DNA of 64,000 nt, taken from positions 62,001 through 126,000 of IMG/VR virus record IMGVR_UViG_3300036770_006296; one strand, written 5' to 3'. The position numbers and the translations under genes are program-made. This stretch comes from a virus. This document shows positions 1 through 8,010 of this stretch, one piece after another (positions within the stretch are counted from its first letter, which is position 1; each line of letters starts with the position of its first letter). The notes under the pieces are model-generated. The model did no database searches, was not told the DNA's origin, and saw only the letters and a list, made by a program, of their open reading frames with translations.

Positions 1-1
1 G

Positions 2-823
2 GGATTCGGAGAACTTGTAGTAAACTTCCTAGCCTATGTGGGAAAAGCATGTTTCTCGTGGTTATTTAAAGCTATTACCGGTGCTTTATCAGGGATAGGC
101 AAGCTTATAAATGGAATAATGGATCTTCCCTCGAGAATAACAAAGGGAATAGATTCATTTAGAGAAAAATATAAATCATCCTTCATAGGAGGTATTCTAT
201 CAGGGGCTCTTGCAACATTTGTAAGACCTTTTTCTAGCGTTGCATCTAAAGTGATAGATGGATATGTTAAACCAATAGTTAAACCGGTTACAGGTTGGAT
301 GATAGATCTTGGTAAAAAAGAGGCATCTATTTCAGCTAAAATAAAAGCTAATCCAGTACTGGCAAAACCTCCTATACCAGGAGTAAAAGACCCAGGTAAA
401 GTAACTATCCCACAGAAAAAAGTTGAGATATCACCTAAAGATCAGGCAGCTATAAAGAAAATCGGAGTTACTGGAGTAAAAACAATGGTTAAATCTGGAG
501 GTGGATCGGAAAAAATGGTGGAAAAGATCAACAAAGCTCAGGATGAATTCAAAAAGAAATTTCCTGGGGTTTCTAAAGAAAAAGGATCCTGGGGACAAAG
601 TCCTAGCGGTAAAGCAACTTACACCATAAAATCAAAAGAAGCAGAAGGCTCAGTTACCCTGTTCAATGACGGTAAATACACAGTTGTAACAGGTCCCAAC
701 AAAAAAGCTAGAGGGGAATTTAAAGCCGACAAGGGAATAAAATTGATGGAGCCTAAGGATGGATGGAAGAAAAAGAATGAATCTAGAAGATATGTTCTAC
801 CTATAAATTCTTTCTTGGGTTGA
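2..823 (+). CDS. C-terminal part of a phage protein, 5' end outside window
   Basis: The frame is open from base 2 and continues upstream without a stop, so this is the 3' part of a longer gene. The GTG at 38 is an internal valine codon in an open frame and need not be the start. The visible part begins with a small-residue and hydrophobic stretch (about residues 13-75, rich in G, I, A and L), then a Pro/Lys-rich linker, then a Lys/Gly-rich C-terminal domain of about 90 residues. No family was recognised. It lies just upstream of an OmpA-domain gene with its own late promoter, so a virion or packaged protein is likely but inferred. Confidence 0.7.
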   Translation, partial: GFGELVVNFLAYVGKACFSWLFKAITGALSGIGKLINGIMDLPSRITKGIDSFREKYKSSFIGGILSGALATFVRPFSSVASKVIDGYVKPIVKPVTGWMIDLGKKEASISAKIKANPVLAKPPIPGVKDPGKVTIPQKKVEISPKDQAAIKKIGVTGVKTMVKSGGGSEKMVEKINKAQDEFKKKFPGVSKEKGSWGQSPSGKATYTIKSKEAEGSVTLFNDGKYTVVTGPNKKARGEFKADKGIKLMEPKDGWKKKNESRRYVLPINSFLG

Positions 824-840
824 AAACAATTTATTAATTA

Positions 841-850
841 GATATATAAA
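841..850 (+). promoter_or_regulatory. late-type promoter motif
   Basis: GATATATAAA lies 25 bp before the ATG at 866. The same GATATATA core at the same distance precedes the paralogue at 2988 and the gene at 6674. It resembles the T4 late box TATAAATA. Confidence 0.55.
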
Positions 851-865
851 ACATAAAAAAACAAA

Positions 866-2380
866 ATGAAAAAACAAGTATTATCTTTCAACGAATTTAT
901 ATTCGAAGCTTATAATTCAGTATCTAGAATAATGGAAGGAGAAGTATCCGGAGCTGAAGAATTGATAGAAGCTATAAGTAAATTGGACAAAGCCGGATTA
1001 TCAGCAGAGGCCAAGAAACAGTTAGGCAATTTATCAGGAATAGCTAAAGCAGTTCAAACTACTGAAAATCCAAATGCCGAGAAACATCTAGGAGAAGGCT
1101 TACTAGGGGTTTTGGATAATCTAACAACAACCGGTGTTGAAATAACAGGTATCGTATCAAAGGTTAATACTATTACCTATGACAATCTAATTGCTGGGCA
1201 TGTTTTACTGGAGGATGATAAAAGAGTTAATCTATTGGATTTCTTATATCTTATTAATAGTGAAAACTGTTACAGTAAAATCAATATAGGAGCTTTTGAG
1301 GAAGATGGAAAATTAGAATGGAGCAAGATTCAAACTGATAGAAGATTTACCTTAGCAATGGAGGATTACAGGAAAACAGCAGGTGGCAAAAGATTGAAAC
1401 CTGGAGCAGCTAAATTTGGCAACTTTATTGGATCTTTCTTTTCAAGAGACCCTAATGTTGAGAAAAAAACTAAAGATAGTGTTTACTTAACAGGATCTGG
1501 ATTATTAGGAAATGAAGTTATAACAGGTATCGAAAGCGGAGTTATAAAGACAGAAAAATCTGTTTCCACTTATAAAGATATGGCTCTTGGAGGTAAAAGT
1601 AAAAAAGGAAGAGATAAAAAAGGGTTTTCTAATATTGGAGGAGATAAGAGCGTAATTACTGGATATAATATTGCTCTTCCTTTAGGTGCTGAACTAACGC
1701 CCAATCAAAAATTCCCAACTAAAGGAGCTACTAAAGTATCTAAGAATCCTAAGGCTTACTTTAGTCTTGTTCTTTATACTATGGGACAATCAGAAAAATC
1801 AAATAGAGAAATACCATTTAGTGATTTAGTACTCATAGAAAAAATGAGACCTACTGGCGAAACTATCGTTGAATATACGCTTGATATGTACAACAATGAC
1901 GAAAATGGTAAGCCTCTATTATTTGCTGTGGATTCATCAGTACTTACTGCAGCAGGGAAGGACAACATTAAAGCTGCCATAGAGCAATTTTATGCAATTG
2001 AATCTATAGAGATTCTAGGATTTGCTTCTCAAGAAGGTGCGGTAGATCATAACACTAATCTTTGTAAGGCAAGAGCAAAAGCAGTTGCAGACTTTGTAAA
2101 AAGTGTAAAAGAATGGAACATTCCTGCTACTAGTGTGACTTCTTCAGATACAGCTAACATTCAACCAAAATCTCCAGCAGCAACCGAAACAGAGAGGAAG
2201 AAATGGAGAAAAGTTCAATTTAAAATTAAAGGTACTAAAACAATTACTAGACCTGGGGAAGAAAACTTTATTGAATATGTGCCTACTACTGGTAAATTTA
2301 ATCCAGATAAAGTTGATATCTACCAAACAATTATAACTATGGAAGTTAGCGCTAGATCAACTAGAGTTAAAGGAAGATAA
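866..2380 (+). CDS. OmpA-like C-terminal domain protein with MKKQVLSF leader
   Basis: 504 residues. The first 15 residues, MKKQVLSFNEFIFEA, are nearly identical to those of the gene at 2988, although the bodies differ. The C-terminal ~150 residues fit the OmpA/MotB peptidoglycan-binding fold: a strand ending FAVDSSVLTAAG, then EILGFASQEG (normally GHTD..G), an N-x-x-L-x-x-x-R-A-x-A-V helix, and a final E-x-x-K-W-R-K-V-x-F (normally R..NRRVEF). Known: this domain binds diaminopimelate in peptidoglycan. Inferred: a virion-associated or injected protein that contacts the cell wall. There is no signal peptide. A bidirectional terminator follows. Confidence 0.75.
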   Translation: MKKQVLSFNEFIFEAYNSVSRIMEGEVSGAEELIEAISKLDKAGLSAEAKKQLGNLSGIAKAVQTTENPNAEKHLGEGLLGVLDNLTTTGVEITGIVSKVNTITYDNLIAGHVLLEDDKRVNLLDFLYLINSENCYSKINIGAFEEDGKLEWSKIQTDRRFTLAMEDYRKTAGGKRLKPGAAKFGNFIGSFFSRDPNVEKKTKDSVYLTGSGLLGNEVITGIESGVIKTEKSVSTYKDMALGGKSKKGRDKKGFSNIGGDKSVITGYNIALPLGAELTPNQKFPTKGATKVSKNPKAYFSLVLYTMGQSEKSNREIPFSDLVLIEKMRPTGETIVEYTLDMYNNDENGKPLLFAVDSSVLTAAGKDNIKAAIEQFYAIESIEILGFASQEGAVDHNTNLCKARAKAVADFVKSVKEWNIPATSVTSSDTANIQPKSPAATETERKKWRKVQFKIKGTKTITRPGEENFIEYVPTTGKFNPDKVDIYQTIITMEVSARSTRVKGR

Positions 2381-2395
2381 AAAATATGACACAAT

Positions 2396-2425
2396 AAAAA
2401 AGGATCCTCTAGGGGATCCTTTTTT
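2396..2425. terminator. bidirectional hairpin terminator
   Basis: A-rich stem AAAAAGGATCC with its complement GGATCCTTTTT and a six-base loop. It sits between convergent genes ending at 2380 (+) and 2440 (-) and can serve both. Confidence 0.8.
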
Positions 2426-2439
2426 GTTTTATACTATTT

Positions 2440-2874
2440 CTAGTTTATTGCAACCACTAAGTAATATTTGCCATTCTTTTCTACTGACTCTACCCAGAAA
2501 CGATTTCCCTCAATGTAGGGTACATAATTACGGAATGTATCCTGTCCTAGCATTTTAACTAAGGAATTACATAATCCATCGACCTTATAATTTTCTGGCT
2601 TCTCAGAAAGCTCCCAAATTTGGTGGAAGTAAGCGTAGTTTTTACCTTTAACTATTTCTTTCCCATCGACCTCCTGGTCAACAAATTTAATACAGCTTTC
2701 TTTTAAAGTTGAGTCGAGTTCAACCTCATGGTTGAAAAACTGCGTGAGACTTTGGTCAAAAGAGACCTTAATCTTGTCGAGTCCTACAAATAAAGGCTGA
2801 GGACCATTACTAAAGCCTTTGTTATTAATTCCAATCAAGGATAAAAATAACAGTGATAAACCTAAATTTTTCAT
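2440..2874 (-). CDS. small secreted protein, unknown function
   Basis: 144 residues with a clear Sec-type signal peptide: MKN, a hydrophobic core LGLSLLFLSLIG to about residue 16, then a polar region. The mature part is about 125 residues with two cysteines and no recognised domain. The gene is antisense between the two OmpA-domain genes and has its own early-type promoter at 2903-2939, so it is probably expressed at a different time from its late neighbours. Leader length and layout match the other secreted gene at 4329-4775, but the bodies differ. A periplasmic protein acting on the host envelope is plausible. Confidence 0.75.
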   Translation of the reverse strand: MKNLGLSLLFLSLIGINNKGFSNGPQPLFVGLDKIKVSFDQSLTQFFNHEVELDSTLKESCIKFVDQEVDGKEIVKGKNYAYFHQIWELSEKPENYKVDGLCNSLVKMLGQDTFRNYVPYIEGNRFWVESVEKNGKYYLVVAIN

Positions 2875-2902
2875 AACATAAATTTTAAATTGTTAGACAT
2901 CT

Positions 2903-2939
2903 CAAATATAGAGCATTATCTACTGATAAAAAAAGGATT
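2903..2939 (-). promoter_or_regulatory. early-type 37-bp promoter
   Basis: Read on the minus strand: AATCCTTTTTTT at the upstream end and TATATTTG at the downstream end, exactly 37 bp overall. The leader after it contains TAACAATTTAAA before the ATG at 2874. Confidence 0.85.
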
Positions 2940-2960
2940 CTTGGAATTTATTTAAAATAG

Positions 2961-2972
2961 AGATATATAATA
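2961..2972 (+). promoter_or_regulatory. late-type promoter motif
   Basis: AGATATATAATA lies about 25 bp before the ATG at 2988. Confidence 0.55.
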
Positions 2973-2987
2973 GAAAAACTAAAAAAA

Positions 2988-4268
2988 ATGAAAAAACAGG
3001 TATTATCGTTCGCCGAATTCGTGTTTGAAGCATATAACACTATGAATGAGGAAGACAAAGTTACAATAGGATCTTTTGATCCCCTAAAAAAAACCCTAGG
3101 AGGGGGATTAAGTTTTAATAAAACTGAGACTGAAAGATTTAAGTTAACAATCGACAGACTAAATATGCTTAATCCTTCTACAAAGGTAGCTGAAGAGGCT
3201 CTTGTAAGAGCAGAAGGTATAACAGAGAAGATAAACCAATCATCAGAAGGGGTTAAGATATCATCAGCAGGAATAACACAGGCTGTTACCGTTACAAACA
3301 AATATGGATGGTTAGTAAATGGTACATGCAGAGTACAAAATGATATTACTGCCGATTCTAGTGTAGCTGAAGGAGATTCTCCTGCTTATAATGGAACAGA
3401 TGGCACTGATGTAGTTGTGGCACCAATAGCATCAGTGTTAAAAAAATTGTTTGCACATAACCTAGATTCAGCTAATGACTTGTTAGGGAAATCAAAAAAG
3501 GAACTTAAAAACGACTCAAATTTTGGAACAAAAGGTAAGAGCAAAGGGAAAAGTGAAGTGTTTTATACTATTGATGAAGACTCATTGAAAGGAGATGTTA
3601 TACAAATTATTAAATTTGAGGGGGAAGTCCCAGGAACTCCAACTGGAGAATATGGATTTGGATTCCCTGTTTATACAATTGCAGAAAATCCAGAAGGAGG
3701 TCTTGCAATTGAGACCGGAACTAACGAGATATCTAAGGATATTTACGATGTGGTTCTTCCCCCAGATCCAACAGCAACAGTTGTGACTGTAGAGAATAAG
3801 CCTTACAATTCAACGGGAGTGGATTTCTTTGAAGAAAATGCGGTTGAGATTGGTGAGGATGGTATGGCAGCTCTTAGAGCTATTCTATCCGAATTTAATA
3901 CAATTTCAAAAATCGTAGTTAATGGAGGAGCATCTAGTAAACCAACTTCCAGAGCAGGAGGAAACGAGAAACTAGCTAAAGATAGAATGGCTGCTGGAGT
4001 TGCTGCTTTGACCCAAATGAAAAAAGATGGTGTTGCTCAGCTAGCTGGTGCTACTATTTCTGCAGGTGAAGCAAAAGTACAGGCTGCAGCACCTTCAGAA
4101 AGCGATCCTAAGAATCAACAGGTTTCTTTTGTAATCTCTGGAACAATTAAAAAAATGGTGGAGAGCACAGATACAACACCCGTTGTTATAAAGAAAGTTG
4201 ATTCCAAGATGGCTCAGGTAGTAACATTGAAAAAGCAATATTTATATTGTAGTTATAATATATCTTAA
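2988..4268 (+). CDS. diverged OmpA-like domain protein with MKKQVLSF leader
   Basis: 426 residues, sharing the leader MKKQVLSFAEFVFEA with the gene at 866. The C-terminal ~130 residues keep the OmpA-like order: a strand with FFEENAVEIGEDG, IVVNGGASS in place of GHTD, an R-x-x-x-G-V-A-A-L helix and a closing QQVSFVISG strand. Several canonical residues are replaced, including the binding Arg region, so ligand binding may be lost. It has its own late motif and terminator. Likely a virion or injected wall-contacting protein; this is an inference from the fold and leader. Confidence 0.68.
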   Translation: MKKQVLSFAEFVFEAYNTMNEEDKVTIGSFDPLKKTLGGGLSFNKTETERFKLTIDRLNMLNPSTKVAEEALVRAEGITEKINQSSEGVKISSAGITQAVTVTNKYGWLVNGTCRVQNDITADSSVAEGDSPAYNGTDGTDVVVAPIASVLKKLFAHNLDSANDLLGKSKKELKNDSNFGTKGKSKGKSEVFYTIDEDSLKGDVIQIIKFEGEVPGTPTGEYGFGFPVYTIAENPEGGLAIETGTNEISKDIYDVVLPPDPTATVVTVENKPYNSTGVDFFEENAVEIGEDGMAALRAILSEFNTISKIVVNGGASSKPTSRAGGNEKLAKDRMAAGVAALTQMKKDGVAQLAGATISAGEAKVQAAAPSESDPKNQQVSFVISGTIKKMVESTDTTPVVIKKVDSKMAQVVTLKKQYLYCSYNIS

Positions 4269-4281
4269 TATCAAAGAACAC

Positions 4282-4315
4282 AAAAAAGCCTATCTTTTGG
4301 ATAGGCTTTTTTTTT
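4282..4315. terminator. hairpin terminator
   Basis: Stem AAAAAAGCCTATC with its complement GATAGGCTTTTTT and a T-run. It lies between convergent genes ending at 4268 (+) and 4329 (-). Confidence 0.8.
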
Positions 4316-4328
4316 GAGATAAGGAAAT

Positions 4329-4775
4329 TTATTCATTACCAGTGGATAAATTTCTACTAAAGTTGTTGTCTATGATAATTCCATAACGAACCATCCCGTT
4401 TTCTTTGGTAGCAGTTGCACAGAATTCGGTAAATTCACATTTTTTTAAAGCTGCATCATCCATATACAAAACTTTTTTAAGGTATTCCTTGTAAGCTGTA
4501 ACTAATTTTTCGGCTTCTACCTTTTCCTCGTTGGCTGTGTTTACCATGCCTCCTTTTTTAGTTCCGTAGCAATCTGGATACCCTGCCTCTGCCTGACTTG
4601 TAGCTCTTGTAGCAAAATTTAATGTCGTGTCCAATTTCATACCCGGAAATTGCTTATACATTTCAGAGATTAGCAGACTCTCGAATTTTTCAACTTTAAA
4701 GTTGTTGGCTTTTTGTGCTTTCAATCCCGTTACTGATACCAGGATGACAGCTAAGATTAAAAATAGATTTTTCAT
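4329..4775 (-). CDS. small secreted protein, unknown function
   Basis: 148 residues with a signal peptide: MKN, the hydrophobic run LFLILAVILVSVTG, and a likely cleavage near LKAQKA. The mature part has a CYGTKKGG segment and three cysteines (residues ~69, 112, 118). No family recognised. It has its own early-type promoter (4804-4840) and a leader with TAACAATTAAAA, as at 2440-2874. Probably exported to the periplasm of the infected cell. Confidence 0.75.
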   Translation of the reverse strand: MKNLFLILAVILVSVTGLKAQKANNFKVEKFESLLISEMYKQFPGMKLDTTLNFATRATSQAEAGYPDCYGTKKGGMVNTANEEKVEAEKLVTAYKEYLKKVLYMDDAALKKCEFTEFCATATKENGMVRYGIIIDNNFSRNLSTGNE

Positions 4776-4803
4776 AACTTTATTTTTTAATTGTTAGACC
4801 ACT

Positions 4804-4840
4804 CAAATGTAGAGCATAACCTATAATAAAAAAAAGGATT
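4804..4840 (-). promoter_or_regulatory. early-type 37-bp promoter
   Basis: Minus strand AATCCTTTTTTTT to TACATTTG in exactly 37 bp; drives the gene starting at 4775. Confidence 0.85.
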
Positions 4841-4860
4841 TCTAAAAAAATAAAGCCACA

Positions 4861-4886
4861 AAAAAAGACCCCTTTCAGGGTCTTTT
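4861..4886 (-). terminator. hairpin terminator for 4907-5188
   Basis: On the minus strand AAAAGACCC, loop, GGGTCTTTT followed by a T-tract ending in GTG. Confidence 0.75.
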
Positions 4887-4906
4887 AGTAGTTTGATCTA
4901 GGTTGA

Positions 4907-5188
4907 TTAAGCGTTAGCCCAAACAAATCCACCAGCAGTTTTCATGATTCCACGAACCACTTTAGAGATTGAGCCAGTGTTAACTCCTGTTGCTCTTTCA
5001 GCATCAGACATTGAGTTGTACTTTCTGATTCTTCTACCTCTTGGGGTAAGCTGGATAACTGCAATAGTATTTCTATTACTAGTTTTAGATTTAGTAACTA
5101 CTGCCTTAGTAGCTTTAGGAGCTGTTTTAGAAACGGCTCTAACAGTCTTAGCCGTAGCCTTAACAGTTTTCTTTGTTTTTGTACTCAT
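4907..5188 (-). CDS. histone-tail-like basic protein with NUMOD1 domain
   Basis: 93 residues. Residues 1-45 are rich in K, A, T and V (repeated TKKTVKA/AVVTKSKT blocks), like bacterial histone H1-type tails. Residues ~50-93 fit NUMOD1, a small DNA-binding module: basic RGRRIRKYNS, then MSDAERATGVNTGSISKVVRG and GGFVWA. Known: NUMOD1 usually accompanies homing endonucleases; no nuclease is fused here. Inferred: a DNA-binding protein that coats or condenses phage DNA, or a regulator. A TATAAATTATATAATC stretch upstream could be a late promoter. Confidence 0.75.
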   Translation of the reverse strand: MSTKTKKTVKATAKTVRAVSKTAPKATKAVVTKSKTSNRNTIAVIQLTPRGRRIRKYNSMSDAERATGVNTGSISKVVRGIMKTAGGFVWANA

Positions 5189-5274
5189 TTTTTTTGTTTT
5201 TTATGATTATATAATTTATACTCATTTATCATTAAAAAGTTTCATTTAAAGCGTTTTAAAAGCATTTAGATGTT

Positions 5275-5287
5275 TGATATATAGATT
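5275..5287 (+). promoter_or_regulatory. late-type promoter motif
   Basis: GATATATAGATTA lies 16 bp before the ATG at 5291, the same spacing class as at 61522 and 62232. Confidence 0.5.
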
Positions 5288-5290
5288 AGG

Positions 5291-5458
5291 ATGACAAAGA
5301 AAAAAAGGCGCATTAAAACGTTTAAAAACTGGCTTCTTGCTAGAGATTCATCTAGCCGTATATCAACTAAATCAAATTATAATGGGTTTCTTGAATCTGA
5401 AGAAACTGAAGATAAGAAGGATCCGTTATTTTTTAGATCTTCTAGGCTTAATAGATGA
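5291..5458 (+). CDS. small basic protein with leader-like start
   Basis: 55 residues, beginning MTKKKRRIKTFKNWLLARD and ending RSSRLNR. The IKTFKNWL part resembles the MKHIKLFE-type leader. A GATATATAGATTA motif sits directly upstream. The 3' end overlaps the convergent gene 5426-6433 by 33 bp. No family recognised. The start and promoter placement make it a likely late gene, but its short length keeps confidence moderate. Confidence 0.5.
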   Translation: MTKKKRRIKTFKNWLLARDSSSRISTKSNYNGFLESEETEDKKDPLFFRSSRLNR

Positions 5459-6433
5459 TTTTTTCTTATATGAAACCTTAGCCTGTCCTATTCTGTCAAT
5501 AGTAAACTTGTTTAATTCTTCAAACACTATATACTGAAATGGTTCTTCCTTGTTCTTACTCTCGTATATTATAATGGAACTCAAAGAACATAGTATAAAG
5601 TATTGCTCTAAAGGAATAGGGGAAAGATCCCCTAGCCCCAATATGTTATTCACATAATCGTTTAATTCCCTCTTTTGTACACGGGTGGTTCTGTTAGGAT
5701 CTATTATAGATGCTAGCTTCACACTTAGCATACCCCTTCCTAACCAGTTCCTGAGAGAATTTCTCACCACTGAATAATTAATATACTCCTTAGGTGATTC
5801 TGTGCTGATCTTAAATACGATTCTGTCGTCCGTCTTGGACTCTAGCTTCCAGATATTACTATTTAATTCAATGTATCCTCTAGGACAAAGAAAGCTTTCA
5901 CAAAAATGTCTTAGACCTTTCCTTATATCATTATTATTTACGTCTGTTAAGCTAGTAATAAACCCACCCTGGACTAGAGCTTGTATGATTGTCCCTAAAT
6001 CAGTAAAGAAAGATGTTGCTTCTGTTAGTCTGAAGTTTTCTCCGTAAGATTTAACCTCCATTCTTTCAGACGAATCAAGAAATAATATATCTGGATTTCT
6101 TTTACCCCCGCTGTAACTATTATCTGATAGGAGTAAACACATTATTTCACCAGGTCCCAGGTATGAATGACTCCAATCCGAAACGAAATAAAATGTCCTA
6201 GTTAATTTCTTGTCTTCCGAGAGAAACTTATTTAGAACTAATAAAGAATCCTTTAACTGATTTTCCCTGTTTTCTTTTATGAATTCCCAAAAAATCTTAA
6301 ATGGTTTTTGGTTCTCGTTTATGTGAGAGTAAAAAGAGGTTAGAAATCTTTTGGATATAGTTGGACTGATTAATTTGGTCCTGAAATATTCTTCAAATTC
6401 CTGTTTATAAATCTCAACAGTGCTTCTTCTCAT
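5426..6433 (-). CDS. putative PD-(D/E)XK-type nuclease
   Basis: 335 residues. Residues ~100-135 contain GEIMCLLLSDNSYSGG, then NPDILFLD followed by MEVKSYGE. The order PD...E-V-K, after an upstream conserved E, is the PD-(D/E)XK nuclease signature used by restriction, resolvase and repair enzymes. The remaining ~200 residues are helix-rich and unrecognised. Known: the Asp, Glu and Lys would bind Mg2+ for phosphodiester cleavage. Inferred: a phage DNA nuclease acting in recombination, host DNA degradation or DNA processing. GGATATAATATTATG just upstream suggests late expression. An annotation based on one motif may be wrong. Confidence 0.6.
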   Translation of the reverse strand: MRRSTVEIYKQEFEEYFRTKLISPTISKRFLTSFYSHINENQKPFKIFWEFIKENRENQLKDSLLVLNKFLSEDKKLTRTFYFVSDWSHSYLGPGEIMCLLLSDNSYSGGKRNPDILFLDSSERMEVKSYGENFRLTEATSFFTDLGTIIQALVQGGFITSLTDVNNNDIRKGLRHFCESFLCPRGYIELNSNIWKLESKTDDRIVFKISTESPKEYINYSVVRNSLRNWLGRGMLSVKLASIIDPNRTTRVQKRELNDYVNNILGLGDLSPIPLEQYFILCSLSSIIIYESKNKEEPFQYIVFEELNKFTIDRIGQAKVSYKKKSSIKPRRSKK

Positions 6434-6506
6434 TCATAATATTATATCCAAAAGGACATAATAAGTTACAAATCATTCTTTTGTCTTACAGTAAAAATAG
6501 GTAATA

Positions 6507-6534
6507 AAAAAACCGATTCCGAAGAATCGGTTTT
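6507..6534. terminator. hairpin terminator between divergent genes
   Basis: Strong stem AAAACCGATTC with GAATCGGTTTT. It lies between divergently starting genes (6433 minus, 6674 plus), where no terminator is expected, so it may insulate the two promoters or end an unseen short transcript. Confidence 0.65.
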
Positions 6535-6648
6535 GAGAGATATGGAGAAGCAGAAAGCCCTAGAGCTTTTGCTGGATGTATTATTTATCCGGTATTTAAA
6601 GAAAAGTTTCAATAAAACAAAAAAACCCCGGACTCCCGCAAGAAAAAA

Positions 6649-6660
6649 GATATATAATAA
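6649..6660 (+). promoter_or_regulatory. late-type promoter motif
   Basis: GATATATAATAA 25 bp before the ATG at 6674; likely serves the four-gene run to 8812. Confidence 0.55.
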
Positions 6661-6673
6661 AAAACTTGAATAG

Positions 6674-7384
6674 ATGAAAGTTAAAAATTATAAGAACTTT
6701 ATAAAACTCCAAGAAGTTAGGAGAGAGAAAAAATGCCCCGTATTAAGTTTTAAACCAATTAGAGAATCTGAAACATATCAAGATATGATCGGAATGGGAT
6801 GGATCGAGGTACTAGCAGACAATCCTAAAGGAATTTTAGCATGGGCAACAGCAGAAGAAAGAAGTCATAAAGATAGAATGGGTAACATCGCATTCTATCA
6901 TCCGGTATTTCAAGGGAGAAGATTAACAAGAAGAGCAACCTCGAATGCACCGGAGGGATATCCACACTTTAATATAAAACACGACGGTGGAGTTAGAGTT
7001 GTTGAGGGTCTTCAAAACAGTGCTGAATTTCCAAGATTAACTACAGATCTAACAAGATCTTGTATGACTATTGAGGATTACCTTTACAAAATGAGTTTTT
7101 TAATAAAATATGCTATGAGAGAGCAAGGATTTCCTATCTCAGATAGCGAACTTTATGATAATGAATCCTACAAAGATCTTATAAAAAGAAAAATGCAGGA
7201 AGATCCAACAGTAATCAAACATTTCAAAGATGTAGATGTGCCTTCAGATCCTAGAGAAACAAGTATTGCTGGATCTGAAAAAATATACAAGCAAGTTTCA
7301 CTTCCTCCTAGTTTAAAAAAGGATGATCTAGGAAAAGGAGCTGCGATGTTGAAAAGATTTGGAGCATTCGGAGAAGATGAATAA
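6674..7384 (+). CDS. phage protein with leader-like start and KGAAMLKRFG tail
   Basis: 236 residues, no family recognised. It begins MKVKNYKNFIKLQE, a basic/aromatic start like the shared leader, and ends KGAAMLKRFGAFGEDE, carrying the KGxxMLxRFG peptide seen in many proteins here. The middle part contains AWATAEERSHKDRMGN and a GGVRVVEGLQ segment. First gene of a late-promoter run with 7402, 8007 and 8426. Presumably a virion or packaged protein. Confidence 0.75.
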   Translation: MKVKNYKNFIKLQEVRREKKCPVLSFKPIRESETYQDMIGMGWIEVLADNPKGILAWATAEERSHKDRMGNIAFYHPVFQGRRLTRRATSNAPEGYPHFNIKHDGGVRVVEGLQNSAEFPRLTTDLTRSCMTIEDYLYKMSFLIKYAMREQGFPISDSELYDNESYKDLIKRKMQEDPTVIKHFKDVDVPSDPRETSIAGSEKIYKQVSLPPSLKKDDLGKGAAMLKRFGAFGEDE

Positions 7385-7401
7385 GGTTAGGGCTTAAAAC
7401 A

Positions 7402-8010
7402 ATGATAGAGATAACACAGATAATAGTAACCGGAATTTTTTCCGTAGTAGTGGCCTTTGGTACCGTTTGGTTAAAACACTATCTAGATAATAAAAAGAAA
7501 GCTACCGACGAAGAAAATTATGAGAGAATCTCACAGCAAGACATAGACTCTATGCTGGAAGTACAGGAATTTCTAGAAGATTTCAGAGAAAAATGGGGAT
7601 TCGACAGGGTAGGTATATTTCAATTTCATAATGGGGGTAAATTTTTTCACGGTATTCCGATGAAAAAATATTCACAGACCTTTGAATCAGTATCTCACGG
7701 GGTTTCTAAATCTAAGGAACATAATCAGGGCGTGTTTGTAACGGAACATCCATCTCTTATGAAACACTTAAGTGAGAAAGAATTCTTTCATGTTGATGCG
7801 GACGATCCAGTTCTTGACTATATAAGAGGAAGAGTAACAGAGGAAGGTATACTGCAGATATTTAGCTCTCCTATAAGAAGTCTTTCTGGACAACTAATTG
7901 GATTTATTCAGTTACACACTGTTAAGCACAAAGTGGATATGACGGATGAGCTAATAGTTGAGATAATAGATCTAGCTAATAATCTCTCCGGATATTTAAT
8001 AAAAAAATGA
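7402..8010 (+). CDS. membrane-anchored GAF-like protein
   Basis: 202 residues. An N-terminal membrane helix (residues ~6-24, IIVTGIFSVVVAFGTVW) is followed by a short charged linker and a GAF-like alpha/beta domain (residues ~45-200) with VGIFQFHNGGKFFHG and SPIRSLSGQLIGFIQLH. Proteins with this FQFHNGG segment are known from phages as uncharacterised GAF-like proteins. The ligand is unknown. The stop overlaps the next gene's ATG by four bases, so translation is coupled. Probable membrane-bound sensor or inhibitor on the inner face of the host membrane. Confidence 0.68.
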   Translation: MIEITQIIVTGIFSVVVAFGTVWLKHYLDNKKKATDEENYERISQQDIDSMLEVQEFLEDFREKWGFDRVGIFQFHNGGKFFHGIPMKKYSQTFESVSHGVSKSKEHNQGVFVTEHPSLMKHLSEKEFFHVDADDPVLDYIRGRVTEEGILQIFSSPIRSLSGQLIGFIQLHTVKHKVDMTDELIVEIIDLANNLSGYLIKK

